A stretch of 64,000 nt of DNA from Gammaproteobacteria bacterium (GTDB lineage Bacteria; Pseudomonadota; Gammaproteobacteria; Xanthomonadales; SZUA-36): positions 52,162 to 116,161 of the forward strand of contig JAJRRA010000033.1 in assembly GCA_024279945.1 (NCBI GenBank), read 5' to 3'. Shown here in pieces: positions 26,821 through 35,378 of the stretch (positions are counted from its first letter, which is position 1; each line of letters begins with the position of its first letter). The notes below the pieces were generated by a model. It had not been told where the DNA came from. It was given only the letters and a program-made list of their open reading frames with translations, and did not search any database. Position numbers and translations under genes: made by a program.

Positions 26821-27795
26821 CTAGTACTTGATCAATGCTGAACCCCAGGTGAAACCACCACCGAAGGCTTCCAGCAGCAACATATCACCGCGCTTGATTC
26901 TACCATCACGAATCGCTGTATCCAGCGCCAGCGGGACGGATGCTGACGAGGTATTACCGTGAAGGTCAACGGTGATGACGACCTGCTCCATGTTCATCTC
27001 GAGTTTGCGGGCGGTTGCCGTAATGATACGCAGGTTGGCCTGGTGCGGAATCAACCAGTCCAGATCAGACTTTTTCATATTATTGGCTGCAAGCGTCTCG
27101 TCAACGATTCGGCCAAGTGTTCGCACCGCCACTTTAAAAACTTCATTGCCCTTCATCTGGAGTTCGGCTTTACCGTCATTTTCCGCAAGCTTTTCAAAGC
27201 CCCGTGATACACCGACTGCGGTGTTCAAAAGATCAGCATGATTGCCATTGGCGTGGATATGGGTGGACAAAATGCCCGGCTCTTCAGAGGCCTCCAGTAC
27301 CAGTGCACCCGCACCGTCACCAAACAGCACGGCGGTTTCCCGCTTGTTCCAATTGATCAGGTCGCTCAGGGTTTCAGCACCGCAAACCAGTACTTTTTTC
27401 GCATCACCGCAACGGATGTACTTGTCCGCGATGCTGAGTGCATACATAAAGCCCGAGCAGGCTGCGTTGACGTCCATGGCGCCACAATCGGGCAGGCCGA
27501 GTTTTTTCTGGATGAGGCAGGCGGAACTGGGGAATATGAGGTCCGGCGTCGTTGTGCCCATAACCAGCAGGTCAATCTCACCCGGATCTACATCTCCGGC
27601 TTCAAGTGCGTTGCGACAAGCGTGTTCAGCCAGCACAGTGGTCGGTTCCTTGTCACTGGAAATCCGGCGTTCGCGAATGCCTGTTCTATCACGAATCCAC
27701 TGGTCATCCGTATCCAGAATTTTTTCGAGATCCTTGTTGGTGACCACTTTTTCCGGGAGATGGCTGCCTGTTCCGATGATTCTTGAGTAGATCAC
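26821..27795 (-). CDS. fabH: 3-oxoacyl-ACP synthase III
   Basis: This 324-residue enzyme starts fatty-acid synthesis by condensing acetyl-CoA with malonyl-ACP. Cys113 in NAACSGFMYAL, His in WLIPHQANLRI near 250 and Asn in DLHGNTSSASVPLAL near 280 form the triad. The GTG start overlaps the plsX stop as TAGTG. The gene ends in TAG after the normal C-terminus SALIKY. Confidence 0.96.
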   Translation of the reverse strand: MIYSRIIGTGSHLPEKVVTNKDLEKILDTDDQWIRDRTGIRERRISSDKEPTTVLAEHACRNALEAGDVDPGEIDLLVMGTTTPDLIFPSSACLIQKKLGLPDCGAMDVNAACSGFMYALSIADKYIRCGDAKKVLVCGAETLSDLINWNKRETAVLFGDGAGALVLEASEEPGILSTHIHANGNHADLLNTAVGVSRGFEKLAENDGKAELQMKGNEVFKVAVRTLGRIVDETLAANNMKKSDLDWLIPHQANLRIITATARKLEMNMEQVVITVDLHGNTSSASVPLALDTAIRDGRIKRGDMLLLEAFGGGFTWGSALIKY

Positions 27796-28808
27796 TATGT
27801 CGTCTCCAGATGATACTTGTGTAACGATGCTTCGATTTTTTTCGGCACCTGTTTGCGTGCTTCACGACCGGCTTCAAGTATGGCGCAAGTCATACCTTTG
27901 CAGTCGGCTCCACCATGACTCTTGACGGCCACGCCTTTCAAGCCCAGCAGCGGCGCACCATTATGCGATGAAGGGTCCCTGCGTGCCAGTAGTCGTCGCA
28001 ACGCCGGAGCAGCCAGGAACGCGCCCAGCCTGCTCAACCAGGTTTCGATCAGGCTGGCTTTGAGATCCTTTATCATCATTCCTGCCAGGCCTTCACTCGC
28101 CTTGAGAATCAGATTTCCAGCAAATCCGTCACATACGGCAACATCCACTTTGCCGTTAAATATGTCGTGGCCCTCGATAAAACCCAGGTAATTCAAAGGC
28201 AGAGCCTTTAGCATCGCGTGTGCTTCGCGGACCAGTTTGTGGCCCTTGCTGTGTTCGTGACCGACGTTAAGCAGACCAACGCCAGGGCGCTCAACTCCCT
28301 CGACGACACTGGCGGTCACCGACCCCATTACAGCGAATTGCACCAGTTGCCTGGCGCTGACGTTCAGGTTGGCGCCCAGGTCAAGCAGGCCGGTACGACC
28401 CTTGATACTGGGCACATAGGCCATCAGGGCCGGTCGCTGAATTCCGGGCAGTGTGCCAATCAATTTGACCCCCAGCACCATCATTGCAGTGGTGCTTCCA
28501 CCGCTGATACACGCATCCGCCTTCCCTTCGGTTACCAGTTCAAATGCGCGCCACATGCTACTGCCTTTTCCCCGCCTCAACACATCTGCGGGTTTTGCGT
28601 CCATTGCTATAACGGCATCAGCCTGCTGGATAGCGATTCTCTCTCTGGATCCGACTGGAACGTCCGCCAGAAGACGCTCCATTTTGTTTCCGTCTCCGAC
28701 CAGGATAATTGACAATTCCTCATCGGTTTTGAGTGCGCTCAAGGCAGCAGGCACTGAAACGTCAAGGCCCTGGTCGCCACCGTGGGCGTCCAGGGCCAGT
28801 ACCGTCAT
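27795..28808 (-). CDS. plsX: Phosphate acyltransferase
   Basis: This enzyme of about 337 residues makes acyl-phosphate from acyl-ACP for phospholipid synthesis. It begins TVLALDAHGGDQG, where Pro or Met often replaces Ala-His in relatives (MGGD), and has SGGSTTAMMVLG, DLGANLNVSARQLVQFAVMG and NVGHEHSKGHKL (the NIGxExxKG block), then CDGFAGNLILKASEG. ATG at 28808 is chosen because it gives the family's usual start; a GTG at 28838 would add ten residues. It lies between rpmF and fabH as usual. It ends with TAG. Confidence 0.93.
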   Translation of the reverse strand: MTVLALDAHGGDQGLDVSVPAALSALKTDEELSIILVGDGNKMERLLADVPVGSRERIAIQQADAVIAMDAKPADVLRRGKGSSMWRAFELVTEGKADACISGGSTTAMMVLGVKLIGTLPGIQRPALMAYVPSIKGRTGLLDLGANLNVSARQLVQFAVMGSVTASVVEGVERPGVGLLNVGHEHSKGHKLVREAHAMLKALPLNYLGFIEGHDIFNGKVDVAVCDGFAGNLILKASEGLAGMMIKDLKASLIETWLSRLGAFLAAPALRRLLARRDPSSHNGAPLLGLKGVAVKSHGGADCKGMTCAILEAGREARKQVPKKIEASLHKYHLETT

Positions 28809-28879
28809 TTTACCCACACTCTTAGACGTAATAGCCACGACTCAGACCGAAACAGGAGGCTGCTACGATCCTGGGGGCA

Positions 28880-29077
28880 CTATTCGTCGTCGTCGAATTC
28901 CATCACGGGCGTGTCGATTACCTTGCGGCCCTTGTAATAACCCTCAGGGCTGACGTGGTGACGAATATGAGTCTCACCGGTCGTCGGCTCGACAGAAAGC
29001 GTTGGGGCTTTCAGTGCGTCATGCGAACGGCGCATACCGCGCCGGGATGGTGTTTTACGACTTTTTTGAACAGCCAT
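28880..29077 (-). CDS. rpmF: Large ribosomal subunit protein bL32
   Basis: This 65-residue basic protein starts [22 protein letters not shown], the invariant N-terminus of bL32, followed by [18 protein letters not shown]. It lacks the zinc-binding cysteines, as is common in gammaproteobacteria. It follows the DUF177 gene and precedes plsX, the conserved arrangement linking ribosome and lipid synthesis genes. Confidence 0.97.
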   Translation of the reverse strand: MAVQKSRKTPSRRGMRRSHDALKAPTLSVEPTTGETHIRHHVSPEGYYKGRKVIDTPVMEFDDDE

Positions 29078-29172
29078 GGATTCTTACTCCCAAATCAATT
29101 TCCAAATTAGTTAGATTTACAGTCAAGTCTGTGTATTGACTTCAATTTACGCCTAAACTCTGGCGCGCGGCA

Positions 29173-29739
29173 TTAGTGCTTCTCCAGCATTCCGGCCAGA
29201 CCGGCAAAGGGGCGCTGAAGGCGTTCATCCTTGTCGTCAGATAGCCGTATGACTTCACCATCTGTCGATAATTCAATCTCTTCTACGGCCGGATTTTTCG
29301 GTATCTGTGGTAAGACCAACAGCAATTCGTCCTCAATAAGTTCCAGCAGTGCCAATTTTCCGTGTCCGCGTCCCTCACTTAGCAATACGACCGGCTCATA
29401 ATTGGCCGGCAGCATATCCTGCTCGTCAATATCCCGAATGACAGCCAGCGTACTGCTTCTTTGTACCGTCTCCGTGTACGGCGCAAGACTTCTCTGGCAA
29501 AGCAGGATCAAATCCGCCTGTACTGCCACTTTTATGATAGCGTTGCGTTGCCGGTCAAAATAAAAATGTACTTCGAAATTGGCAACCCCTTTACTTGAAG
29601 CCAGTAAAGGTAACAAGCGCTGCATTCTTTTCAGCGGCATGCTTGCTTGAAACACCCGTTGCCCTTCGGCTGCTTTCCAGGGGTCTACAAAGTCTGGAAA
29701 ATCACGCGACATAACTGCACAATACCAAATTCGCCTCAA
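29173..29739 (-). CDS. yceD: DUF177/YceD-family 23S rRNA accumulation protein
   Basis: This 188-residue protein has the YceD pattern: MPLKRMQRLLPLLASSKGVANFEVHFYFDRQRNAIIKVAVQADLILLCQRSL, in which C-Q-R-(S/C)-L is the conserved block, then the acidic ELIEDELLLVLPQIPKN. The family affects 23S rRNA accumulation in E. coli, with an unclear mechanism. It is 95 bases upstream of rpmF in the same direction, and divergent from maf with only 26 bases between them, so their promoters overlap. Confidence 0.92.
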   Translation of the reverse strand: MRRIWYCAVMSRDFPDFVDPWKAAEGQRVFQASMPLKRMQRLLPLLASSKGVANFEVHFYFDRQRNAIIKVAVQADLILLCQRSLAPYTETVQRSSTLAVIRDIDEQDMLPANYEPVVLLSEGRGHGKLALLELIEDELLLVLPQIPKNPAVEEIELSTDGEVIRLSDDKDERLQRPFAGLAGMLEKH

Positions 29740-29765
29740 TACAAACGAACCATTTTACTACACAA

Positions 29766-30362
29766 ATGCACCCACAGTCACATAATAGAAAGATAATCCT
29801 GGCATCTTCCAGTCCCTACCGGAAAATACTGCTCGAACGCCTGCCTTTAGATTTTACGGTAGTTTCACCGTCGATTGATGAAACACCGCATAAAGACGAG
29901 CCTCCCGCGGCCCTGGTTTCCCGCCTCGCTAAGGAAAAAGCGCAGGCCGTATCAGATCAGCATCCCACTGCCCTCGTGATCGGTTCAGACCAACTGGCTG
30001 TGTTTAAAAATCAGGTAAGCGGTAAGCCGGGAAGTGTGGCCAGGGCCGTTGAACAACTTCACAGCTTCAGTGGCCAATGCGTGCAATTTCTTACCGCGAT
30101 AGCAGTCAAATGCATCGCTACCGGTTTTTCCTCCAACTTTACCGTACCCACAGATGTTTACTTTCGTGTACTGAGCGATGCCGAGATAAGGCGCTACATA
30201 GCCATCGATGATCCGCTTGACTGTGCGGGCGGCTTCAAATCTGAGGCTGCCGGCAGCGCGCTGCTGACCGGCTTGAAATCTGATGATCCTACGGCCATTG
30301 TCGGGCTACCGTTGATTCGCCTGTCATCCATGCTGCGTGAGGCAGGATTTCGTATCCCTTGA
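29766..30362 (+). CDS. maf: Maf/YceF-type nucleotide pyrophosphatase
   Basis: This 198-residue protein starts with the Maf motif IILASSSPYRKILLERL (residues 9-25). It contains VIGSDQLAVFKNQVSGKPG, where the Asp-Gln pair is typical of the YceF (7-methyl-GTP pyrophosphatase) group, and DPLDCAGGFKSEAAGSALL near residues 150-170 in place of the TTP-specific version. It would hydrolyse non-canonical nucleotides. It is divergent from yceD. Confidence 0.92.
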   Translation: MHPQSHNRKIILASSSPYRKILLERLPLDFTVVSPSIDETPHKDEPPAALVSRLAKEKAQAVSDQHPTALVIGSDQLAVFKNQVSGKPGSVARAVEQLHSFSGQCVQFLTAIAVKCIATGFSSNFTVPTDVYFRVLSDAEIRRYIAIDDPLDCAGGFKSEAAGSALLTGLKSDDPTAIVGLPLIRLSSMLREAGFRIP

Positions 30363-30393
30363 TTTTTACTCCATATCCACCAAATCATTACTT

Positions 30394-30411
30394 ACAGATC
30401 AGGTAATCTGT
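30394..30411. promoter_or_regulatory. Candidate operator: perfect palindrome upstream of the beta-oxidation genes
   Basis: ACAGAT (30394-30399) and ATCTGT (30406-30411) form perfect 6-bp arms around CAGGTA. A -10-like CATAAT follows at 30412-30417, and the gene starts at 30446. The spacing suggests a repressor site over the promoter. It does not match the FadR or PsrA consensus known to me. Confidence 0.4.
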
Positions 30412-30445
30412 CATAATCACCATACTCGACCGTACGGAGTCCAAA

Positions 30446-32488
30446 ATGAGTAATTCAGACTACAGACACTGGCGTTTGGAGTTCGACATGGACCAGGTTT
30501 GCTGGCTGACCCTGGACAGAGACGGAGAGTCCGTTAACAGCCTTTCCAATGAAGTGCTCAGCGAGCTCGGACAAATCATTACCTTCCTCGAGTCTGAACC
30601 ACCGACGGGCCTGGTACTGCAATCGGGGAAAAAAGGCTCTTTTATCGTTGGTGCCGATGTACGAGAGTTCGAACTGGTAGACGATGCCCAACAGGCTGCC
30701 GGCTTCATACGCGAAGCCCAGCAATTGTTCGATCGTGTTGAGTCCCTGCGCTTTCCAACTGCTGCCATCATTGATGGCTACTGTCTCGGCGGCGGCCTGG
30801 AACTGGCCCTGTGCTTTGATTACCGTATTGTAAAAAACACTCCCGGAACCCGCCTGGGTTTTCCCGAAATTCGCCTGGGAATATACCCGGCTTTCGGTGG
30901 CAGCATGCGCAGCACCCGACAAATTGGGGGGTTCCAGGCGTTGCAACTGATGCTGACAGGACGCATGCTGAGGGCACACCAGGCCAAATCCATGGGTCTG
31001 GCATACCAACTCGTCAGTCCACACGCAGAATTACGCTGGGCGGCCCGGCGAGCCATACTCAAAGGCCGCAAGAGCCGTGGCCCCGGTTTGCTTGCCAAAC
31101 TCAGCAATTGGACCCCGGCACGCAGAATACTGGCCGGCCAGATGAGAAAGCAGACCGCCGCAAAGGTCAACCCTGAACACTATCCCGCCCCGTTCGAGCT
31201 GATTGATGCCTGGGAGGCGCACGGCAAGAAGCCACAGGAGATGCTCGAAGAGGAGGCGGTACGCAATGGACGCCTGATCACCGGCAGTACTTCGCGCGGA
31301 CTCAGACGTGTTTTCTGGCTGATGGAACAGCTCAAGGCCCAGGGTAAAAGCAGTGATTTCACAGCCCGTCGGGTGCACGTAATCGGCGCCGGTGTCATGG
31401 GCGGTGATATCGCAGCCTGGTGTGTACTACAGGGACTGGAAGTGACTTTGCAAGATCGGGAGATGAAGTACATCAAACCTGCCCTCAAGCGGGCCGGCAA
31501 GCTGTTTGTGAAAAAACTCCGGTCTCCTGCACTGATCGCCGGAGCCAAAAGCCGCCTGATTGCCGACCTTGAAGGTTCGGGGGTTGCCAGGGCGGATGTC
31601 ATCGTTGAAGCCATATTTGAAAATGCAGATGCCAAACGCGAGTTGTTCCGGGCCATTGAGCCAAAAATGAGACCTGACGCCATCCTGGCCACCAATACAT
31701 CGGCCATTCCTCTGGATGAATTGGCCAGCGTGCTTGAAAACCCGGCTCGCCTGATCGGGTTGCACTTCTTCAACCCCGTGGCAAAAATGCCGCTGGTTGA
31801 AGTCGTACACGCGGACAACACCGATCCGGCTGAAGTAAAACGCGGTTCGGCTTTCTGTGGCCAGATAAACCGCTTTCCATTGCCGGTTAAGAGCAGTCCC
31901 GGCTTTTTGGTCAACCGCGTCCTTTCTCCCTATATGCTCAAAGCAATGCAGATCCACCGGCAACGCAAAGTACCCCTGGAGGCTCTCGATAAAGCCGCCA
32001 CGGAATTTGGTATGCCCATGGGGCCGGTTGAATTGGCAGATACGGTGGGACTGGACGTTGGCCTCAATGTCATGGAATTGCTCGGTGGCGAAGATGCTGC
32101 TGAAGAAGCTGCGCTACTGAAATCCTATGTTGAGAAGGGCAAGCTCGGCAAGAAATCCGGTGAAGGTTTCTACCAGTGGAACAAGGGAAAGCCGGTTAAA
32201 AATTCACAAGCGGTTGAAGGCATAAACCTGCAGTCACTGGGTGAAGAGTTGATGGCGCCCTATTTCCAGGAATGTCAGGCCTGCCTTGATGACGGAATTG
32301 TCGCAGACAGCGATGTACTCGATGCCGGCATGATTTTTGGAACCGGCTTTGCTCCTTTCCGGGGCGGTCCGATATTCTACCTGGCGCAAAAAGACCGGAA
32401 TAAAGCGAAACAAAGCGTTGTGGCGCCACCTGAACCCGATGCGGTGACCGCAGAATCAGACAGCGAAGAGGAGACTAAAGATGAGTGA
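30446..32488 (+). CDS. Beta-oxidation multifunctional protein (enoyl-CoA hydratase / 3-hydroxyacyl-CoA dehydrogenase)
   Basis: This 680-residue alpha subunit belongs to the FadB/FadJ family. Residues about 1-190 form the crotonase domain with SFIVGADVREFE (oxyanion hole) and YCLGGGLELALCFDYRI and GFPEIRLGIYPAFGG carrying the two catalytic glutamates. From about 310 the NAD-binding VIGAGVMGGDIAAWCVLQGLEV begins the dehydrogenase domain, with IGLHFFNPVAKMPLVEVV near 440 containing the catalytic His. The C-terminal tail is strongly acidic. It hydrates enoyl-CoA and oxidises the product. The stop overlaps the thiolase start by 8 bases. FadJ is slightly the better fit by length (about 700 residues). 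Confidence 0.92.
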   Translation: MSNSDYRHWRLEFDMDQVCWLTLDRDGESVNSLSNEVLSELGQIITFLESEPPTGLVLQSGKKGSFIVGADVREFELVDDAQQAAGFIREAQQLFDRVESLRFPTAAIIDGYCLGGGLELALCFDYRIVKNTPGTRLGFPEIRLGIYPAFGGSMRSTRQIGGFQALQLMLTGRMLRAHQAKSMGLAYQLVSPHAELRWAARRAILKGRKSRGPGLLAKLSNWTPARRILAGQMRKQTAAKVNPEHYPAPFELIDAWEAHGKKPQEMLEEEAVRNGRLITGSTSRGLRRVFWLMEQLKAQGKSSDFTARRVHVIGAGVMGGDIAAWCVLQGLEVTLQDREMKYIKPALKRAGKLFVKKLRSPALIAGAKSRLIADLEGSGVARADVIVEAIFENADAKRELFRAIEPKMRPDAILATNTSAIPLDELASVLENPARLIGLHFFNPVAKMPLVEVVHADNTDPAEVKRGSAFCGQINRFPLPVKSSPGFLVNRVLSPYMLKAMQIHRQRKVPLEALDKAATEFGMPMGPVELADTVGLDVGLNVMELLGGEDAAEEAALLKSYVEKGKLGKKSGEGFYQWNKGKPVKNSQAVEGINLQSLGEELMAPYFQECQACLDDGIVADSDVLDAGMIFGTGFAPFRGGPIFYLAQKDRNKAKQSVVAPPEPDAVTAESDSEEETKDE

Positions 32489-33761
32489 GCAACTTCGCCG
32501 GATTGCAGTCGTTGGTGGCAGCCGAATTCCTTTCTGCCGATCCAATACAATTTATGCCGACAAAACCAATATGGACATGCTTTCCCGTGTCATTCAGGGT
32601 GTCGCAGACCGCTTTTCACTGGATGGCGTCCAGTTGGACCAGGTCGTGGCCGGCGCGGTGACGACTCACTCAAAAGACTGGAATCTCGCCCGCGAAGCCC
32701 TTCTGTCTACCTCACTTTCGCCTCTGACACCCGGAATTACTTTGCAACAGGCCTGTGGCACCAGCCTGCAATCAGCCCTGATGATCGGCGCCGGGATTGC
32801 TTCCGGCCAGATTGAATGCGGGATCGCGGCCGGAACGGATACGACCTCGGATCCGCCCATCACCTTTGGACGCAAGTTCGCACAAAGGCTGGTTAAAGCC
32901 GGCACGGCGCGCAGCGCAAAACAACGCCTCAAAGCGTTCAAGGGATTCAGCCCATCGGAACTCAAACCGGTACTGCCTGCCAACGGTGAACCACGCACGG
33001 GCATGTCCATGGGCGAGCATTGCGAACGAATGGCCCGGGAGTGGAATATTTCCCGGCAGGAGCAGGATAAACTGGCCCTGGAGAGCCACCATAAAGCTGC
33101 CCGGGCCTACGATGATGGCTTCTTCGACGAACTGGTGACCTACTGGAGTGGTGTTAGCCGGGACAACAACTTGCGCGGCGACACCAGCCTGGAAAAACTG
33201 GCGAGCCTGCGCACCGTGTTTTCGAAAGATCCAAAGGCTACCCTGACGGCAGGAAACAGCACCCCTCTGACCGATGGCGCTGCTGCGGTTCTGCTCGCTT
33301 CTGAAGACTGGGCCAAACAACACGATCTACCGGTACAGGCTTACATTACGGCAAGCCGGACCTCGGCTGTTGATTTTGTCCATGATGAAGGCCTGTTGAT
33401 GGCGCCGACTGTTGCTGTAGCCGAAATGCTGCAGAAAACCGGCTTGACCTTGCAGGACTTTGATTTTTACGAAATTCACGAGGCCTTCGCCGCACAGGTT
33501 CTGTGTACCTTTGCTGCCTGGGAATCGGAAGACTACTGCCGCAACCGCCTGGGACTGGAATCAGCTCTCGGCTCGATTGATGCCTCCAGGCTCAACGTTA
33601 AAGGAAGCAGTCTGGCAGTTGGTCATCCCTTTGCGGCAACCGGTGCGAGGATTATCGGCACGCTGGCGCAGATTCTGCAAGATGCCGGGGGCGGAAAGGG
33701 CCTGATTTCTATTTGTACGGCTGGTGGGATGGGCGTCACCGCCATCCTCGAAAGGGAATGA
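32481..33761 (+). CDS. fadI: Acetyl-CoA C-acyltransferase (beta-oxidation thiolase, FadI-like)
   Basis: This 426-residue thiolase cleaves 3-ketoacyl-CoA to acetyl-CoA and a shortened acyl-CoA. The nucleophile Cys is in TLQQACGTSLQSAL near residue 94, the His in YEIHEAFAAQVLC near 333, AVGHPFAATGARI near 375, and the second Cys in SICTAGGMGVTAIL near the C-terminus. The length of 426 residues fits FadI (436) rather than FadA (387), pairing with the FadJ-like partner upstream. It overlaps its partner by 8 bases and ends in ATGA overlapping PPK2. Confidence 0.92.
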   Translation: MSEQLRRIAVVGGSRIPFCRSNTIYADKTNMDMLSRVIQGVADRFSLDGVQLDQVVAGAVTTHSKDWNLAREALLSTSLSPLTPGITLQQACGTSLQSALMIGAGIASGQIECGIAAGTDTTSDPPITFGRKFAQRLVKAGTARSAKQRLKAFKGFSPSELKPVLPANGEPRTGMSMGEHCERMAREWNISRQEQDKLALESHHKAARAYDDGFFDELVTYWSGVSRDNNLRGDTSLEKLASLRTVFSKDPKATLTAGNSTPLTDGAAAVLLASEDWAKQHDLPVQAYITASRTSAVDFVHDEGLLMAPTVAVAEMLQKTGLTLQDFDFYEIHEAFAAQVLCTFAAWESEDYCRNRLGLESALGSIDASRLNVKGSSLAVGHPFAATGARIIGTLAQILQDAGGGKGLISICTAGGMGVTAILERE

Positions 33762-34681
33762 ATTCCACCGTTGCACCGGACCGGCCGGAAGCCGTAATCG
33801 AAAGAATCCGCAGTCCCTGGATGGTGTCTTTTGACGCCAAGCTGAATTCAGCACCCACTGTTTATGCAGCGCCGGATTCAAACCACAACGGCAAGCGGAA
33901 ACTGAAACAAGCACGAAAGGCTATTCGTCCGTATCAGCACCCGTTATATGCCGGCAAGCAATACAGCATTTTGCTCATATTTCAGGCCCTGGACGCAGCG
34001 GGAAAGGATGGCGCGATCCGCGAAATATTTGCAGGACTCGATCCCGCAGGCGTCAATATTTCTGCATTCAAGCAGCCGACATCACGGGAACTGAGCCATG
34101 ATTTCCTCTGGCGTACTGTCAAGGCACTACCAGCAAGAGGTGAAATTGGTGTTTTCAACCGCAGTTATTACGAAGAAGTGCTGACCGTCCGGGTTCACCC
34201 CGAATTTCTTGCCGGCCAATATGCTGACAACCCGCCCGCCGCCCAGGCTCTGTGGCCGGCCCGCTACCGGGCGATTCGGGAACACGAATTCCACCTGGCC
34301 ACTGCAAACCCCCTGGTTTTGAAATTCTGGCTTAACGTTTCGCCCGCCACCCAGGCGCGGCGCTTCATCGAACGCCTGGACACCCCGGAGAAACGCTGGA
34401 AGTTTTCCCGTGGGGACATCAGGGAATCAGCATTCAGGGCACAATACGATGAAGCCCTGTTACACATGCTCAACGAAACATCACGCCCCTGGGCTCCCTG
34501 GTTCTGCATTCCCGCTGATGACCGCTGGTATCTCCGCTGGCAAATTGCCGATATCCTCCACCAGGCCATATCAGCCCTGCCCCTGCACTATCCTGAAGTT
34601 GAGAAAATACCGAACGAAGAAACCCGTGAAATCCGCTCACTTCTGAATCGGCGCATGAACGGTCAGCAGAACGGAGAATAG
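33758..34681 (+). CDS. ppk2: Polyphosphate kinase 2 family protein
   Basis: This 307-residue PPK2 enzyme would use polyphosphate to phosphorylate nucleoside mono- or diphosphates. FQALDAAGKDGAIREIF carries the Walker A motif (GKDG at 82-85), and the Walker B and lid regions are GVFNRSYYEEVLTVRVHP and RRFIERLDTPEKRWKFSRGDIRE. The single-domain length suggests class I or III. ATG at 33758 is chosen because it overlaps the thiolase stop as ATGA; an upstream in-frame start at 33713 would lie inside the thiolase gene. Coupling with beta-oxidation genes is unusual, and could regenerate ADP or ATP from the AMP made by fatty-acid activation, which is inference. Confidence 0.9.
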   Translation: MNSTVAPDRPEAVIERIRSPWMVSFDAKLNSAPTVYAAPDSNHNGKRKLKQARKAIRPYQHPLYAGKQYSILLIFQALDAAGKDGAIREIFAGLDPAGVNISAFKQPTSRELSHDFLWRTVKALPARGEIGVFNRSYYEEVLTVRVHPEFLAGQYADNPPAAQALWPARYRAIREHEFHLATANPLVLKFWLNVSPATQARRFIERLDTPEKRWKFSRGDIRESAFRAQYDEALLHMLNETSRPWAPWFCIPADDRWYLRWQIADILHQAISALPLHYPEVEKIPNEETREIRSLLNRRMNGQQNGE

Positions 34682-34691
34682 CACCTGCAGC

Positions 34692-35378
34692 TCAGAAATA
34701 AATCAGGTGCGGCCCAAGCCGGATAGACCCCGAAGAATCCATCCGCGCTGCAATAGCCAGCAGCAGTTCCGCTGTGGCGCAAGCATCGATCAAGGCATTG
34801 TGCGCCGCATAGTGGGGAAGATTGTATTTTCTGCGAAGTTTGCCCAGCCGCAAATCACCGTTAGCCACCGGTATCCCCCGCCGTTTCCGCATCAGTAATT
34901 CCATTTGCATGGTATCCAGCACCGTCAGCGGTGGCGCAATCCCGGCCCATGCGACACAAGCTTGGTGCAAAAACGACACATCGAGGCTGGCGTGGTGAAA
35001 CAGCCAGACACGCCCCCGGGCAGCATCGAACAACTTCTGCAGCCCGACATTCAAAGGCACACCCTGGGCCACATCGCTGTCCATCAATTCGTGGATGGCT
35101 GCACTGTGCCCCACCGACTGGTCCGTGTTGATCAGGAGGTGGCGGTTAGAAGCAAAACTGATCTGCCCACCATCCACATGGGTCCAGCCAATGGAGATAA
35201 TCCGGTGCTGCCGGGAATCCAGACCATTCAGTTCCAGGTCAACGGAGATCAGAGGGGTGTTTTCCAGTCTGTCTGCGTCAATTTCAGCACATTCCGTCAG
35301 GTAGCGAGCCAGACTTTCCTGCCTGCACCGCTGTGCCAGAGCGCGGCACCGCCTGCCAAGACGCCACTGCCTGATCAT
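34692..35378 (-). CDS. DEDD-type 3'-5' exonuclease (DnaQ/PolC-like)
   Basis: This 228-residue protein has the exonuclease core: SVDLELNGLDSRQHRIISIGW (Asp-x-Glu, motif I), LFHHASLDVSFLHQA (motif II Asp) and HNALIDACATAELLLAI (motif III His and Asp), the DEDDh set. It resembles the exonuclease module found beside CBS/cNMP nucleotidyltransferases. It shares one base with the stop-start boundary of the regulatory gene upstream, so it is co-translated with it. Whether it edits DNA or degrades RNA is unknown. It converges on PPK2 with only 10 bases between stops. Confidence 0.88.
   Translation of the reverse strand: MIRQWRLGRRCRALAQRCRQESLARYLTECAEIDADRLENTPLISVDLELNGLDSRQHRIISIGWTHVDGGQISFASNRHLLINTDQSVGHSAAIHELMDSDVAQGVPLNVGLQKLFDAARGRVWLFHHASLDVSFLHQACVAWAGIAPPLTVLDTMQMELLMRKRRGIPVANGDLRLGKLRRKYNLPHYAAHNALIDACATAELLLAIAARMDSSGSIRLGPHLIYF

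Noticed and set aside
28839..28879. Possible missing fabD fragment in the fab cluster
   Set aside because: Gaps between rpmF, plsX, fabH and fabG are too short to hold any remnant.
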